This document shows positions 34,567 to 45,397 of a DNA stretch of 64,000 nucleotides, one piece after another. This DNA is from Mixta hanseatica (GTDB taxonomy: Bacteria; Pseudomonadota; Gammaproteobacteria; Enterobacterales; Enterobacteriaceae): positions 3,968,001 through 4,032,000 of the forward strand of contig NZ_CP082904.1 of NCBI RefSeq assembly GCF_023517775.1. Reading direction: 5' to 3'. Position 1 is the first letter of the stretch. Every line of letters begins with the position of its first letter. The notes below the pieces were generated by a model. That model ran no database searches, had not been told where the DNA came from, and was given only the letters and a program-made list of their open reading frames with translations. The position numbers and the translations under genes are program-made.

Positions 34567-36060
34567 TTAGCGTGACGGCAAATCGTTAAAAATTCCCAAC
34601 CGATCCCAGATGGCATCGACGCGCGCCGTCACCGCCGGATCCTTCACAATCGGACGGCCCCACTCACGCTGGGTTTCACCCGGCCACTTATTGGTGGCAT
34701 CCAGGCCCATTTTCGATCCCAGACCCGAAACCGGAGAGGCGAAATCAAGATAGTCGATCGGCGTGTTTTCGATTAGCACCGTATCACGCGCCGGATCCAT
34801 ACGCGTAGTGATCGCCCAGATTACATCATTCCAGTCACGCGCATTGACATCATCATCGCAAACGATAACGAACTTGGTATACATAAACTGTCGCAGGAAT
34901 GACCAAACGCCCATCATCACGCGCTTCGCATGTCCGGCATACTGTTTCTTCATGGTTACCACGGCCAGGCGATAGGAACAGCCTTCCGGCGGCAGGTAGA
35001 AATCAACAATTTCCGGGAACTGTTTGATCAGAATCGGCACCAGGACTTCATTCAGCGCCACGCCCAGTACCGCTGGCTCATCTGGCGGACGACCGGTATA
35101 GGTTGAATGATAGATGGCATTACGACGTTGTGTAATATGCGTCACGGTAAATACCGGGAAGTTATCCACCTCATTGTAATAGCCGGTGTGATCGCCATAT
35201 GGCCCTTCCGGCGCCATGTCGCCAGGCTCGATATAGCCTTCCAGCACGATTTCCGCGCTGGCCGGTACTTCCAGATCGTTGGAGAGACACTTCACCACTT
35301 CTGATTTCGTGCCGCGCAGCAGACCGGCAAACGCATATTCCGATAAGGTATCCGGTACCGGCGTGACAGCGCCAAGAATGGTCGCGGGATCGGCGCCCAG
35401 CGCTACTGAAACCGGGAAGCGTTCGCCGGGATGGGCTTTGCACCATTCCTGAAAATCCAGCGCGCCGCCGCGATGGGAGAGCCAGCGCATAATCAGGCGA
35501 TTTTTGCCAATCACCTGCTGACGATAGATACCCAGATTCTGTCGCTCTTTGTGCGGCCCACGCGTGACCGTTAACCCCCAGGTAATCAGTGGCGCGGCAT
35601 CATCTGGCCAGCACTGCATTACCGGAATGCGCGATAAATCCACCTCGTCGCCCTGCCATACCTGCTCCTGGCAGGGTGCGCTACGCAGCCGTTTGGTGGG
35701 CATATTCAGCACCTGCTTAAACTGCGGCATTTTATCGAACAGATCGCGGAACCCTTTTGGCGGCTCCGGCTCTTTCAGAAACGCCAACAATTTGCCTACC
35801 TCACGCAGGGCGCTGACCTCTTCCTGCCCCATCCCTAGCGCCACGCGCTTCGGCGTGCCGAAGAGATTGCACAGCACCGGCATGTCATAGCCTTTGGGGT
35901 TTTCAAACAGCAGGGCCGGGCCGCCGGCGCGCAAAGTGCGATCGGCGATTTCGGTCATCTCCAGAATGGGATCGACCTCCAGCGTTATACGTTTTAACTC
36001 GCCACGCTGTTCAAGCAGCGCAAGGAACTCGCGTAAGTCGTGGTATTTCATCAGATTCAT
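34567..36060 (-). CDS. ubiD: 4-hydroxy-3-polyprenylbenzoate decarboxylase
   Basis: A 497-residue prenylated-FMN-dependent decarboxylase of ubiquinone synthesis, nearly identical in layout to E. coli UbiD. Conserved segments include [34 protein letters not shown] (with the catalytic acid region) and [21 protein letters not shown] residues near the C-terminus. It needs the cofactor made by UbiX, not encoded here. Confidence 0.97.
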   Translation of the reverse strand: MNLMKYHDLREFLALLEQRGELKRITLEVDPILEMTEIADRTLRAGGPALLFENPKGYDMPVLCNLFGTPKRVALGMGQEEVSALREVGKLLAFLKEPEPPKGFRDLFDKMPQFKQVLNMPTKRLRSAPCQEQVWQGDEVDLSRIPVMQCWPDDAAPLITWGLTVTRGPHKERQNLGIYRQQVIGKNRLIMRWLSHRGGALDFQEWCKAHPGERFPVSVALGADPATILGAVTPVPDTLSEYAFAGLLRGTKSEVVKCLSNDLEVPASAEIVLEGYIEPGDMAPEGPYGDHTGYYNEVDNFPVFTVTHITQRRNAIYHSTYTGRPPDEPAVLGVALNEVLVPILIKQFPEIVDFYLPPEGCSYRLAVVTMKKQYAGHAKRVMMGVWSFLRQFMYTKFVIVCDDDVNARDWNDVIWAITTRMDPARDTVLIENTPIDYLDFASPVSGLGSKMGLDATNKWPGETQREWGRPIVKDPAVTARVDAIWDRLGIFNDLPSR

Positions 36061-36152
36061 TATTCAGGCCGCAGAATCGGCCATTATAAGGAGGATTCAA
36101 CGGCTATGCTGAGGTTTGTGTGTACGCGCCCGACGCGGCAACGACACCTGTA

Positions 36153-36196
36153 GCGCAGAACCTGTTTAATCAATGACATTTCATTAACAGGTTGCG
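36153..36196. repeat. Long stem-loop upstream of ubiD and rfaH
   Basis: GCGCAGAACCTGTT (36153-36166) pairs with AACAGGTTGCGC (36185-36196) apart from a bulged base, around an 18-base loop. It lies in the divergent ubiD-rfaH region and has no T-run, so it is not an obvious terminator. Confidence 0.5.
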
Positions 36197-36408
36197 CTGC
36201 GAGTCTGAACCACGGACGCCGCCTTCGTCAATTTTCAATTCTACAATTTGTGCCAAATGATCGCCGATAGCGGCTATTTTTACTTTTTTACGCAGGCGAT
36301 TTGGGCCAATAAACCAGGCGTGGCGCTGGCCCTGATGCGGCGTGATGTCGCTATCGCTCTGAAAGCAGTTTTGCTATTCTTAGCCTTCAATAATTGGAAA
36401 GTGACATT

Positions 36409-36897
36409 ATGGAATCCTGGTACCTTCTTTACTGTAAACGTGGTCAGTTATTACGCGCCAAAGAGCATCTGGAGCGGCAGGCGGTAAATTGCCTTAGCCC
36501 GATGATCGCTATGGAAAAAATTGTGCGCGGCAAACGAACCACGGTAGAAGAACCGCTGTTTCCCAATTATCTTTTTATTGAATTCGATCCGGAAGCGATT
36601 CACACCACCACCATCAGTGCCACACGCGGCGTAAGTCACTTCGTGCGTTTTGGTACGCAGCCGGCAAACGTACCGCTCGACGTTATTGATGCGCTACGCA
36701 CCGAGACGCCGGAAAAGATGGTCGATCCCGATACGCCCTGCCCAGGCGACAAGGTGGTGATCGTTAAGGGCGCTCTGGAGGGACTGGAGGCGATTTTTAC
36801 CGAGCCAGACGGCGAGGCGCGCTCTATGCTGCTGCTTAACCTGCTCAATAAGCAGGTTAAGCAAAGCGTGGAAAACAGCGTTTTCCGGAAAGCCTGA
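36409..36897 (+). CDS. rfaH: Transcription/translation regulator RfaH
   Basis: A 162-residue NusG paralogue beginning [20 protein letters not shown]. It has an NGN domain (1-100) and a C-terminal domain (115-162) that in E. coli switches from a helical hairpin to a KOW barrel. It is recruited at ops sites in leaders of long operons (LPS core, capsule, virulence genes). I chose the start with the RfaH N-terminus and family length over an ATG 15 bp upstream. It is convergent with tatD. Confidence 0.96.
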   Translation: MESWYLLYCKRGQLLRAKEHLERQAVNCLSPMIAMEKIVRGKRTTVEEPLFPNYLFIEFDPEAIHTTTISATRGVSHFVRFGTQPANVPLDVIDALRTETPEKMVDPDTPCPGDKVVIVKGALEGLEAIFTEPDGEARSMLLLNLLNKQVKQSVENSVFRKA

Positions 36898-36930
36898 GAC
36901 GTTTATCGCCTCGCATTGCAGCCCTGTCGC

Positions 36931-37710
36931 TTACAGGCGAAACAGACGGCGACTGTTGGCGTCGGTTTGCTGCGCCAGCCAGTCGGCCTCTTCTGCGCGC
37001 CACAGCGCGACCTGCTGCACGATATGCGGCAGGAAGCAGGGCTCATTACGACGCGACGTCGGCCTTGGGCGCATATCGCGCGGCAACAGATAAGGCGCAT
37101 CCGTTTCCAGCAGCAACCGCTCTGCCGGGATCTGCGGCAACATCTCGCGTAGCGCCATACCGCGGCGCTCATCGCATACCCAGCCGGTAATGCCGACCGA
37201 CAGCCCCGACGCCAGACATTCCGCCAGCTCCGCAGCCGTACCGGTAAAGCAGTGCACCACCGCGCCGGGCAGATGCGGTAGCCACGGCTTGAGCACCGCC
37301 ATAAACCGCTCATGCGCGTCACGGCAGTGCAGGAATACCGGCATTTGCAGTTCGGCAGCCAACGCCAGCTGCGCATCAAAAGCGTATTCCTGCTGATTAT
37401 GCGCGGAGAAATTACGGTTAAAATCAAGCCCGCATTCGCCGATGGCCACGACCTGCGGGCTTTCCGCCAGCCGCCGCAGCGTTGCTGCGGTATCCGCCGA
37501 CCATTCGCTGGCGTGATGGGGATGAATGCCTGCCGTTGACCAGCAGAAATCGGGATGGCGCTGCGCCAGGCTTTGCGCCTGCTGGCTTTCCAGCGCGTTA
37601 GTGCCGGTAATCAGCATGCCGGTGAGGCCTGCTTCGCGCGCGCGCGTCACAACCTGTTCACGATCTTTCGCAAACTGCGTGCTGGTCAGGTTTACACCGA
37701 TATCAAACAT
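36931..37710 (-). CDS. tatD: TatD family 3'-5' DNase
   Basis: A 259-residue TIM-barrel metal-dependent hydrolase. Conserved segments are [49 protein letters not shown] and [10 protein letters not shown]. It acts as a nuclease and is not part of the Tat translocase. The start was chosen to match the family; an upstream in-frame ATG reads through an intercistronic hairpin. It follows tatC with an 81-bp gap. Confidence 0.95.
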   Translation of the reverse strand: MFDIGVNLTSTQFAKDREQVVTRAREAGLTGMLITGTNALESQQAQSLAQRHPDFCWSTAGIHPHHASEWSADTAATLRRLAESPQVVAIGECGLDFNRNFSAHNQQEYAFDAQLALAAELQMPVFLHCRDAHERFMAVLKPWLPHLPGAVVHCFTGTAAELAECLASGLSVGITGWVCDERRGMALREMLPQIPAERLLLETDAPYLLPRDMRPRPTSRRNEPCFLPHIVQQVALWRAEEADWLAQQTDANSRRLFRL

Positions 37711-37721
37711 GGTATGTCCTG

Positions 37722-37750
37722 AAAATATTAACCGCCCAGGTGGGCGGTTA
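37722..37750 (-). terminator. Hairpin between tatC and tatD
   Basis: TAACCGCCCA (37729-37738) pairs perfectly with TGGGCGGTTA (37741-37750). On the minus strand it is followed by ATATTTTC. A second small stem (CCCGC/GCGGG, 37764-37777) lies nearer tatC. It probably limits read-through from tatABC into tatD. Confidence 0.65.
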
Positions 37751-37791
37751 GCGATGAATTTTCCCCGCCTTAGCGGGCCCTGCACTGAGCG

Positions 37792-38550
37792 TCAGGATTC
37801 GGTTTCGTGCTCTTCTTCACGCGCCTGACGCCCTTTGCCAACATAGAAGCGCGAACAGAATACGCCAACCTCAAACAGGCAGTACATCGGAATAGCGAGC
37901 AAAGTTTGGGAAAAAACATCCGGTGGGGTTAACAGCATGCCGACGACAAAAGCGCCGACCAGCATGTAAGGACGCTTCTGACGCAACATCTCCGGCGTGG
38001 TCACGCCCGTCCAGCACAACAGTACAATCGCTACCGGCACTTCAAAAGCGACGCCAAAGGCCATAAACAGCGTCATCACGAAGTCGAGATAGCTGGCGAT
38101 ATCGGTCGCCATGGTGACGCCCTGCGGCGCAGTTTTGGCAAAAAAGCCAAACGCCATCGGGAATACCACAAAATAGGCGAAGGCCACGCCGATATAAAAC
38201 AGCATGGTGCTGGAGAACAGCAGCGGCATAACCAGACGGCGTTCATGACGATAGAGCGCCGGCGCCACAAAAGCCCAAATCTGATAGAGAATGACCGGAA
38301 CCGCAAGGAAAATGGAAACGATGATGGTGAGCTTAATCGGCGTCAGAAACGGCGAGGCCACATCGGTGGCAATCATGCTGGCGCCCACCGGCAACTGCTT
38401 GATCAGCGGCTCTGCAACCATCTGATAAATATCGTTAGAGAAGTAGACCAGCGCCAGAAAAATGACCAGCACGGCAATAATGCAGTTCAGCAGCCGCTTG
38501 CGTAGCTCAATCAGGTGGCTAATCAGCGGTTGGGTATCTTCAACGGCCAT
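37792..38550 (-). CDS. tatC: Sec-independent protein translocase TatC
   Basis: A 252-residue inner-membrane protein with six hydrophobic helices, beginning [20 protein letters not shown], the conserved cytoplasmic N-terminus that recognises twin-arginine signals. I used the internal ATG matching the family; an ATG three codons earlier exists. It overlaps the end of tatB by 11 bp. Confidence 0.97.
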   Translation of the reverse strand: MAVEDTQPLISHLIELRKRLLNCIIAVLVIFLALVYFSNDIYQMVAEPLIKQLPVGASMIATDVASPFLTPIKLTIIVSIFLAVPVILYQIWAFVAPALYRHERRLVMPLLFSSTMLFYIGVAFAYFVVFPMAFGFFAKTAPQGVTMATDIASYLDFVMTLFMAFGVAFEVPVAIVLLCWTGVTTPEMLRQKRPYMLVGAFVVGMLLTPPDVFSQTLLAIPMYCLFEVGVFCSRFYVGKGRQAREEEHETES

Positions 38551-39169
38551 GTTTATCATTCATTGTTGGTTGAGAAGAAGCCACAGACGTTTCTGGTGAA
38601 ACGTTTAACAAAGGCGCAGCGGCAGAAGCGGCCGCCTGACCGGCAGGCGATGCGGGGGTTGAAGCCGCGTTATCCGTACCGGCAGCAGGCGCATCAGCCG
38701 TTGTTGCTGGCTTCGCGGCGGAACGCGTTTCTGCGCTTTCTACCATGGGCTTTTGCTCCGGCGCGCTGGCCTGATGATCGGCTGTGGCTGGCGTTGCGCC
38801 GTTATGTTCATCCTGCGGACGCTTAATCAGCGGATTATGAATGGTATAAGCTTCGTCATCGGCCTGTTCATTTTCGCCCAGATAAGAGCGACGCATAGAG
38901 TCTGCCGATTTACGCAGCTCTTCCATCGACTCTTTCAGTTCCGGGGAGAGGGTATTCTTGCTGGCCTGCTCTACTTTTTTCAGGCTGTCCTGCAGCTCCT
39001 GTAGTTTCAGCTCCTGCGCCAGCTCGTTTTGCACGTTCGCCGCCAGAGAACGCATGGCGCGGATCCAGCCGACCACCGTTTTTACCGCCACCGGCAAACG
39101 TTGCGGTCCAAGCACTACCAGCCCAATGACGAACACCAAAACCAGTTCGCTAAAACCTATGTCGAACAC
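38540..39169 (-). CDS. tatB: Sec-independent protein translocase TatB
   Basis: A 209-residue protein with the TatB signature: [20 protein letters not shown] as a single N-terminal membrane helix, then the [13 protein letters not shown] hinge and amphipathic helix. The tail (about 120-209) is low-complexity and rich in Ala, Pro and Thr, making it longer than the 171-residue E. coli protein. It pairs with TatC as the signal-peptide receptor. It starts 3 bp after tatA. Confidence 0.97.
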   Translation of the reverse strand: MFDIGFSELVLVFVIGLVVLGPQRLPVAVKTVVGWIRAMRSLAANVQNELAQELKLQELQDSLKKVEQASKNTLSPELKESMEELRKSADSMRRSYLGENEQADDEAYTIHNPLIKRPQDEHNGATPATADHQASAPEQKPMVESAETRSAAKPATTADAPAAGTDNAASTPASPAGQAAASAAAPLLNVSPETSVASSQPTMNDKHGR

Positions 39170-39172
39170 GTT

Positions 39173-39424
39173 TTATACCTGCTCTTTATCTTTTTTTGCC
39201 TCTTCTTTGCTTGCCGTGGTCGCCTGCTTATCCGTTAGCGGCCGGGCATCAAATTCGGCATCCTGCTGTTTAGACGCGTCTTTATCTTCATCGCCCATCG
39301 CTTTTTTAAAGCCTTTGATGGATGAACCTAAATCGGAGCCAAGGGTACGTAATTTATTGGTGCCGAAAAGAAGAACCACGATCACGGCAATGATGAGTAA
39401 CTGCCAAATGCTGATACCGCCCAT
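39173..39424 (-). CDS. tatA: Sec-independent protein translocase TatA
   Basis: An 83-residue protein: N-terminal helix [20 protein letters not shown], then [20 protein letters not shown] and an acidic tail. It oligomerises to form the Tat translocation pore. It is the first tat gene, 127 bp after ubiB on the same strand; a tat promoter probably lies in that gap. Confidence 0.97.
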   Translation of the reverse strand: MGGISIWQLLIIAVIVVLLFGTNKLRTLGSDLGSSIKGFKKAMGDEDKDASKQQDAEFDARPLTDKQATTASKEEAKKDKEQV

Positions 39425-39551
39425 GAGTATGCCTCTGATGAAAAGTCTAAAACATGTGAAAAGGCAGTATACCCCAGCTTATGGTCCGGTGACGATGCGT
39501 AAGCCCATCGCCCCGGCCACAAAAGGGAATTTTACCTTTCCTGACAATCAA

Positions 39552-41189
39552 TCAGGCTGAACGTCGCCAGCCAATAATCCACGACAACAGACCGGCGATA
39601 ATCATTACCGTCGGCAGCACTTCCATGCCGGGACGGGTGATCAGCAGCGCTGTACCGCTCAGTAGCAGCGTGGCGCCGATACCGAACAGATAGCGCGACT
39701 GGTGCTGCCTTTCACGCTGTACGCTCAGCTCATTCGCCAGCCGATCGACGCTAAACTGCAAACGCTTATGCTGGCGCATGCTGTCATAGAAAAGATCCGG
39801 CAGTTCCGGCAGGCGCTCGGCCCAGAACGGCGCTTTTTCTTTAACCGAACGGATAATCGCCGGCAGCCCAACCTGGTCTTTAATCCACTCTTCAAGGAAC
39901 GGCTTCGCGGTTTTCCACAAATCCAGCTGCGGGTAAAGCTGACGGCCGACGCCCTCGATATAGAGCAGCGTTTTCTGCAGCAGCACCAGCTGCGGCTGCA
40001 CTTCCATATTAAAGCGGCGCGCAGTATTGAACAGGTTCAGCAGAACGTGACCAAACGAGATTTCCGCCAGCGGTTTTTCAAAAATGGGTTCGCAAACGGT
40101 ACGAATCGCAAATTCGAAATCTTCCACGTTGGTATTCGCCGGCACCCAGCCGGAATCAACATGCAGCTCGGCGACTTTACGGTAATCGCGGTTAAAAAAC
40201 GCAATAAAGTTTTCCGCAAGGTAGCGCTTATCCGCTTTGTTCAACGAGCCGACAATGCCGCAGTCGATTCCGATATAGAGCGGATCATGCGGGTGTTCAT
40301 AGCTAACGAAAATATTACCCGGATGCATATCCGCATGGAAAAAGCTGTCGCGGAAGACCTGAGTAAAAAAGACCTGCACGCCGCGCTCCGCCAGCAGGCG
40401 CATATTCACGCCATGCTGCTCCAGCGCTGCCACATCATTGATGGGAATGCCGTAGATACGCTCCATCACCAGCATCGTTTCGCTGCAGTAGTCGGAATAG
40501 ACTTCCGGCACATACAGCATATCGCTGTTTTCAAAGTTGCGGCGCAGCTGGATAGAGTTTGCCGCTTCACGCAGCAGGTTCAGCTCATCAATCAGGGTCT
40601 TTTCGTAATCCGCCACCACTTCCACCGGGCGCAGACGACGGCTTTCCGGCATCAGACGCGGCAGCCAGCGCGCCAGACGGTAGATCAGGCGCATATCCGC
40701 TTTGATTACCGGCAAAATATCCGGGCGGATCACTTTGATCACCACCGCTTTGCCGTTTTCCTTTAGCGTCGCGGTATGCACCTGAGCGATAGAGGCGGAG
40801 GCCAGCGGCGTAATATCAAAATCATCAAACCAGGCTTCAAGCGGGCCGCCCAGCGATTTTTCAATCTGCTCTTTCGCCAGCCTGCCATCAAAAGGCGCAA
40901 CGCGATCCTGTAAGATCGCCAGCTGATCGGCAATCAGCGGCGGGAACAGATCGCGGCGGGTAGACATCATCTGACCAAATTTGATCCAGACCGGGCCCAG
41001 CTCCTCCAGCGCCATACGCAGGCGCACGCCCAACGCCAGATCTTTATGGCGGTTAGGCAGCCAGAAGATACCGCGGCGCCACAGGCGAATCGGTAACGTA
41101 ATACGCAGGCGGGGGATCAGTTCATCCAGGCCGTAGCTCAGGAAGACTTTGATAATGAAATAGAGGCGGCGCAGTTCTCCGGGCGTCAT
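39552..41189 (-). CDS. ubiB: Ubiquinone biosynthesis protein kinase-like UbiB
   Basis: A 545-residue member of the ABC1/ADCK/UbiB atypical kinase-like family. It shows the Ala-rich nucleotide loop [13 protein letters not shown] (about 120-132), the VVIKVIRP lysine, [11 protein letters not shown] and DCGIVGSL. Two C-terminal hydrophobic helices (about 500-540) anchor it to the membrane. It is needed for aerobic ubiquinone synthesis. It overlaps ubiJ by 4 bp. Confidence 0.97.
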   Translation of the reverse strand: MTPGELRRLYFIIKVFLSYGLDELIPRLRITLPIRLWRRGIFWLPNRHKDLALGVRLRMALEELGPVWIKFGQMMSTRRDLFPPLIADQLAILQDRVAPFDGRLAKEQIEKSLGGPLEAWFDDFDITPLASASIAQVHTATLKENGKAVVIKVIRPDILPVIKADMRLIYRLARWLPRLMPESRRLRPVEVVADYEKTLIDELNLLREAANSIQLRRNFENSDMLYVPEVYSDYCSETMLVMERIYGIPINDVAALEQHGVNMRLLAERGVQVFFTQVFRDSFFHADMHPGNIFVSYEHPHDPLYIGIDCGIVGSLNKADKRYLAENFIAFFNRDYRKVAELHVDSGWVPANTNVEDFEFAIRTVCEPIFEKPLAEISFGHVLLNLFNTARRFNMEVQPQLVLLQKTLLYIEGVGRQLYPQLDLWKTAKPFLEEWIKDQVGLPAIIRSVKEKAPFWAERLPELPDLFYDSMRQHKRLQFSVDRLANELSVQRERQHQSRYLFGIGATLLLSGTALLITRPGMEVLPTVMIIAGLLSWIIGWRRSA

Positions 41190-41791
41190 TTAGCCTCCAG
41201 CTGTAGCAGACGTTGTTCCAGTTGACTGGCCTGGCGCTCCAGCGCATCGACTTCTTCGCCATACCAGGCCATTTCCAGCCGACCAGGCGCGACGCGCCAC
41301 TCTTCGGTCAGGGTTTCCGTCAGGTAGCGCTGTTTACGCTGAACATCGCCGCGTAGCAACTGCAGCCCGCGGCGGGCGACGTTACTGATCCCCTGGGCGA
41401 CGATATCGCCGGTCCAGGGCGCCAGATATTCAGCCGGATCGAGCTCGGCCATATCGATCAGCGCGGAAAACTGCTGCACTACCTGAAGATCGCCCTCCAC
41501 TTCCAGCTCGCCGCTGCGGATCATCCCGGTCAGCTGCTGGCGGTCGCGCAATTTCGGCAGCAGCGACAGACGGGTACTCACCGTACAGTCGCAGCGATCT
41601 TGCCATTCGCCCAGTACGTCCACCTGATGCTCGCTGAACACCAACGTCACCGGCTGCGACAGCTCCTGTAACCGGAGCTGTAAAACCTTACCATTCAAAC
41701 GCTGCCGGGCCGCTTTCAGGCCGCGATCGCGATAAAGAATTCGATTTAGTGCGGTCTCCAGACCGGCGGTTAACAGCGGGGTTAACGTCAT
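41186..41791 (-). CDS. ubiJ: Ubiquinone biosynthesis accessory factor UbiJ
   Basis: A 201-residue protein with an N-terminal SCP2 lipid-binding domain (about 10-115) and a C-terminal coiled-coil helix ([20 protein letters not shown]). It scaffolds the soluble Ubi complex and binds ubiquinone intermediates. In E. coli the 3' part of this gene also yields the small RNA EsrE; whether it does here cannot be judged. It lies 12 bp after ubiE. Confidence 0.94.
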   Translation of the reverse strand: MTLTPLLTAGLETALNRILYRDRGLKAARQRLNGKVLQLRLQELSQPVTLVFSEHQVDVLGEWQDRCDCTVSTRLSLLPKLRDRQQLTGMIRSGELEVEGDLQVVQQFSALIDMAELDPAEYLAPWTGDIVAQGISNVARRGLQLLRGDVQRKQRYLTETLTEEWRVAPGRLEMAWYGEEVDALERQASQLEQRLLQLEAK

Positions 41792-41803
41792 TCGCTTTCC
41801 TGC

Positions 41804-42559
41804 TTAAAACTTGAACCCACGGTGCAGAGCGACAATTCCGCCCGTCAGGTTGTGATACGAAGTGTTTTCAAAACCGGCATCCATCATCATCGACTTTAAC
41901 GTCTCCTGATCGGGATGCATGCGGATCGATTCAGCCAGATAACGATAGCTTTCAGCATCTTTCGCTACCAGCTCGCCGATACGCGGCAGCACATGGAATG
42001 AATAAGCGTCGTACACTTTGCTCAGAGGTTCCAGTACCGGTTTAGAAAACTCCAGAACCAGCAGACGTCCGCCCGGCTTCAGCACGCGGAACATCGAAGC
42101 CAGCGCCTTCTCTTTTTCCGTCACGTTACGCAGACCGAAAGAGATAGTGATGCAATCGAAATAGTTATCCGGGAAAGGCAGCGCTTCCGCATTCGCCTGC
42201 ACATAATTGACGTTGCCGATGATGCCGCTATTGCGCAGCTTTTCACGGCCCATCTTCAGCATCGAGCTGTTAATATCCGCCAGCACCACCTGACCGGTAT
42301 CGCCGACCAGACGCGAGAATTTCGCTGTTAAATCGCCAGTGCCGCCGGCCAAATCCAACACGCGCTGCCCACGACGCACGCCGCTGCAGTCAATGGTGAA
42401 ACGCTTCCAGATACGATGGATACCCATCGACATCAAATCGTTCATCAGATCATATTTGGCGGCAACGGAATGAAATACGCCCGCTACCATGTCCGCTTTT
42501 TCGTCTTTTGCTACGGTACGAAAACCGAAATGTGTCGTGTCCCTGGATTCATCTGCCAT
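41804..42559 (-). CDS. ubiE: Demethylmenaquinone/2-methoxybenzoquinol C-methyltransferase
   Basis: A 251-residue class I SAM methyltransferase for both ubiquinone and menaquinone pathways. Motif I is [16 protein letters not shown], with [17 protein letters not shown] and [11 protein letters not shown] following. The internal ATG giving [13 protein letters not shown] matches the E. coli length; 21 more residues upstream are in frame but unlike the family. It is the first gene of ubiE-ubiJ-ubiB. Confidence 0.97.
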   Translation of the reverse strand: MADESRDTTHFGFRTVAKDEKADMVAGVFHSVAAKYDLMNDLMSMGIHRIWKRFTIDCSGVRRGQRVLDLAGGTGDLTAKFSRLVGDTGQVVLADINSSMLKMGREKLRNSGIIGNVNYVQANAEALPFPDNYFDCITISFGLRNVTEKEKALASMFRVLKPGGRLLVLEFSKPVLEPLSKVYDAYSFHVLPRIGELVAKDAESYRYLAESIRMHPDQETLKSMMMDAGFENTSYHNLTGGIVALHRGFKF

Positions 42560-42638
42560 CTGCTTCACCTGCTCCACAATCAAATATCTTTGCAGTGTAA
42601 CAGAGTACCCGTAGTCAGGCACGTTAGCCCGGCGTTAT

Positions 42639-44180
42639 TCATCGTTGCCGAATGCTGTCGTGCCACGCCACAGCGCCCTGTTCCGGCGCGCTTTCCGCCC
42701 TGTCGCTCTCTGACTCGTCGTTGTCAAGGAGTCCGGCTTCCGGCATCGCCTGTTCCACCAACCCTGGATTAATACTGCGCTTTATTTCCACGCCCAAATG
42801 CCGAAAACTTTCGCTTTGGGCAATCAGGTTGCCCCGCCCTTCGGCGAGCTTTTTCATCGCCTGATTATAGCTTTCCTGGGCTCTGTCGAGATGCTGACCC
42901 ATGCTGGTCATATCATCGACAAACAGCCGCATTTTATCGTATAGCCGCGCCGCGCGATCGGCGATACGCTGCGCGTTGCGGCTCTGATGCTCATAGCGCC
43001 AGAGATTATTAATGGTACGCAGCGCCACCAGCAGCGTGGTGGGGCTGACCAGCATAATATTGTGCTTCAATGCCTCGCTAATTAGCTCCGGCTGCCGATC
43101 TATCGCCAGTAAAAAGGCCGGTTCGATCGGGATAAACATCAACACATAATCCAGCGATCGTAAACCGGGCAATTGTTGATAATCTTTGCGGCTAAGCAAA
43201 CGGATGTGGCCGCGAATGGCGGAGATATGTTCGCCGATCGCTTGCTCCCGCGTAACCCCATCGTCGGCGTTAAAGTAGCGCTCATAGGCGACCAGCGTCA
43301 TTTTAGCGTCGATTACCACATCTTTGCCCTGCGGCAGACGAACAATCACATCCGGCTGCATCCGGCTTTGCGCATCAACCTGAATATTCACCTGCGTTTC
43401 ATATTCATGTCCGGCGCGCAGGCCAGAGGCTTCCAGCACGCGGCTCAGCACCACCTCGCCCCAGTTACCCTGAGTTTTATTGTCGCCTTTCAGCGCTTTA
43501 GTCAGGTTGATCGCTTCCTGCGCCATCTGCGCATTCAGCTGCTGTAAATTACGAATTTCGTGAGCCAGCGTGTGGCGTTCACGCGCTTCCTGACCAAAGC
43601 TTTCCTGCACCTGGCGACGAAAACCATCCAGCTGCTCACGCAGCGGCGTAATTAAGCCGTTCAGGCTCTGACGATTCTGCTCATCGACACGACGGCCGCT
43701 CTGTTCAAAAATACGGTTGGCGAGGTTTTCAAACTGGGCGCTCAGGCGCTGTTCGCTATTGGCCAGCAGGCGCTGTTTCTCTTCAGCGGCAAGGCGGGTC
43801 TCTTCAAGGCGGATAGTCACTTCACGCAGCTCCGCTTCCTGCGCGCTGTTCACTTCCAGCTGATTACGCAGTTCACGGCTAAGCTGTTCACACTCATTAC
43901 GCCAGTAGTCGAAGTGCTGTAGCTTTTCCTGCGCGGCGGTCAGCGCGCCATGCAGCTGGCGCAGCTCTTTTTCACGCAGCTGCTGTTGCTGTTGCTCTGC
44001 CAGACGCTGCTGTTGCTGCTGCGCTGCCTGCTGCTGCGCCTGTTCCAACGCCTGCTCCAGCAGACGGCGATCCGTTTCCTGCGCGGCCAGCTGCCCGGCG
44101 AGGCGAAAATGAGCAAACAGCCAGCCTGCCAGCACACCGGCCAACGTAAAAACGATCCCAACGATAAGCGGATTATCCAC
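42639..44180 (-). CDS. rmuC: DNA recombination protein RmuC
   Basis: A 513-residue protein with one N-terminal membrane helix (about 5-23), a long coiled coil (about 30-230) with Gln-rich stretches at 45-70, and the RmuC nuclease-like domain (about 250-440: GNWGEVVLSRVLEASGL and VIDAKMTLVAYERY). It limits recombination at short inverted repeats. It is about 40 residues longer than the E. coli protein, in the C-terminal tail and Gln-rich coil. Confidence 0.95.
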   Translation of the reverse strand: MDNPLIVGIVFTLAGVLAGWLFAHFRLAGQLAAQETDRRLLEQALEQAQQQAAQQQQQRLAEQQQQQLREKELRQLHGALTAAQEKLQHFDYWRNECEQLSRELRNQLEVNSAQEAELREVTIRLEETRLAAEEKQRLLANSEQRLSAQFENLANRIFEQSGRRVDEQNRQSLNGLITPLREQLDGFRRQVQESFGQEARERHTLAHEIRNLQQLNAQMAQEAINLTKALKGDNKTQGNWGEVVLSRVLEASGLRAGHEYETQVNIQVDAQSRMQPDVIVRLPQGKDVVIDAKMTLVAYERYFNADDGVTREQAIGEHISAIRGHIRLLSRKDYQQLPGLRSLDYVLMFIPIEPAFLLAIDRQPELISEALKHNIMLVSPTTLLVALRTINNLWRYEHQSRNAQRIADRAARLYDKMRLFVDDMTSMGQHLDRAQESYNQAMKKLAEGRGNLIAQSESFRHLGVEIKRSINPGLVEQAMPEAGLLDNDESESDRAESAPEQGAVAWHDSIRQR

Positions 44181-44245
44181 CGCATCCTCTCCTTCCTGCT
44201 ACAAACAGAGCAAAGGTAGAGGCGCACTGTATGAATGTCCAGACA

Positions 44246-44273
44246 AAAAAATGGGCTGGCGACAAGCCAGCCC
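44246..44273 (-). terminator. udp terminator
   Basis: GGGCTGGC (44253-44260) pairs with GCCAGCCC (44266-44273). On the minus strand it is followed by ATTTTTTTGTC. Confidence 0.9.
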
Positions 44274-44354
44274 TGAACGCGATAATCAACCGTCCGCGCA
44301 GGCGCCAAAACCGTTAGTCAGGATACGCAAACCATCAGGCCCGGCGCTAAGAAA

Positions 44355-45119
44355 TTACGCCAGCAGACGGCGCGCCGCATCAACCACAATCGCAACCGCA
44401 TTGCTTTCCGTCTGCTTCATGGTTGCCGCATCCGGGATCTCTTTTTGCGTACGGTTAACGATCACCCCGGCGACCATCCCGGCACGCAAACCCTGGCTGG
44501 CGCACATGGTCAACAGCGTCGCGGATTCCATCTCATAGTTCAGTACGCCCATCTGCTGCCACTCCTTCATCGAGCCCTGGAAGCGGTTGACCACCCGACC
44601 AGAGAAAGTGTCGTAGCGTTCCTGTCCTGGATAAAAGGTATCTGAAGAGGCGGTAATGCCGATGTGCGGCGTGCTGCCGGCGGCTTTTGCAGCCTCAACC
44701 AGCGCGGTGGTGCAGGCGAAATCGGCGACGGCCGGAAATTCCATGGGCGCAAAATGTAAGCTTGCGCCATCCAGGCGTACCGCTGCGGTGGTCACCAGCA
44801 CATCGCCAACATGAATGTCAGGCTGGATAGCGCCGGTGGTGCCCACACGCAGAAAAGTGCGGATGCCCAGTTGGGCCAGCTCTTCCACCGCGATAGAGGT
44901 AGAAGGACCGCCAATACCGGTAGAGCAGACAATTACCGCTTTACCCTCCAGTTCAGCGCGCCAGCTGGTGAACTCACGATGCGAGGCCAGCGGCTGGGGA
45001 TTATCCATCAGCGCCGCAATTTTTTTTACGCGCTCAGGATCGCCCGGCACAATCGCCAGCGTTGCGCCCTGCAGGTCCGCTTTAGTAAGTCCTAAATGAA
45101 ACACATCTGACTGGGCCAT
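44355..45119 (-). CDS. udp: Uridine phosphorylase
   Basis: A 254-residue hexameric nucleoside phosphorylase that splits uridine with phosphate to uracil and ribose-1-phosphate. It shows the phosphate-binding [36 protein letters not shown] and the nucleoside-contacting [12 protein letters not shown]. It has its own terminator and a promoter with two CRP sites 52 bp apart (45180-45247), the arrangement typical of CRP/CytR control. Confidence 0.97.
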   Translation of the reverse strand: MAQSDVFHLGLTKADLQGATLAIVPGDPERVKKIAALMDNPQPLASHREFTSWRAELEGKAVIVCSTGIGGPSTSIAVEELAQLGIRTFLRVGTTGAIQPDIHVGDVLVTTAAVRLDGASLHFAPMEFPAVADFACTTALVEAAKAAGSTPHIGITASSDTFYPGQERYDTFSGRVVNRFQGSMKEWQQMGVLNYEMESATLLTMCASQGLRAGMVAGVIVNRTQKEIPDAATMKQTESNAVAIVVDAARRLLA

Positions 45120-45179
45120 AACCCCTCCTGAGAAAATTCGTTTAATGGCGCTACTCTACGGCAAGCAAGGCGATAAATA

Positions 45180-45247
45180 TGTGAGATCAATCACCAGAGA
45201 AAATGAAAATTACATTTATCTGCAAAATTATCGTGATTAACATCACA
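45180..45247 (-). promoter_or_regulatory. udp promoter region with tandem CRP sites (probable CytR target)
   Basis: Site 1 is TGTGA-GATCAA-TCACC (45180-45195). Site 2 is GTGA-TTAACA-TCAC with flanking C and A (45232-45247). Their centres, 45187.5 and 45239.5, are exactly 52 bp apart. E. coli udp and deo promoters bind CytR between two CRP dimers at this spacing. A -10-like TAGAGT sits at 45153-45158 on the minus strand. Confidence 0.8.
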
Positions 45248-45397
45248 TTAAATTATTCTGATTCACCGGTTTGCTACAAGTTGCTGTGTGTATTTATCCA
45301 GCACAATGTTAAAGAGAAGACGGACATGCAGGCCGGAGCCTTTGGCTGATTTTGGCTATAGTTACCGGATTGCGCTAATAGCAGCACGGAGATAACA

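Noticed and set aside
38600..38820. Low-complexity Ala/Pro/Thr tail of tatB as a possible frameshift or foreign segment
   Set aside because: The frame stays open to a normal stop overlapping tatC, and TatB C-terminal tails are known to vary in length and composition.
43980..44050. Gln-codon-rich tract in rmuC as a possible simple repeat or expansion
   Set aside because: It is a mixed CAG/CAA coiled-coil segment within an intact reading frame, normal for RmuC-type coiled coils.
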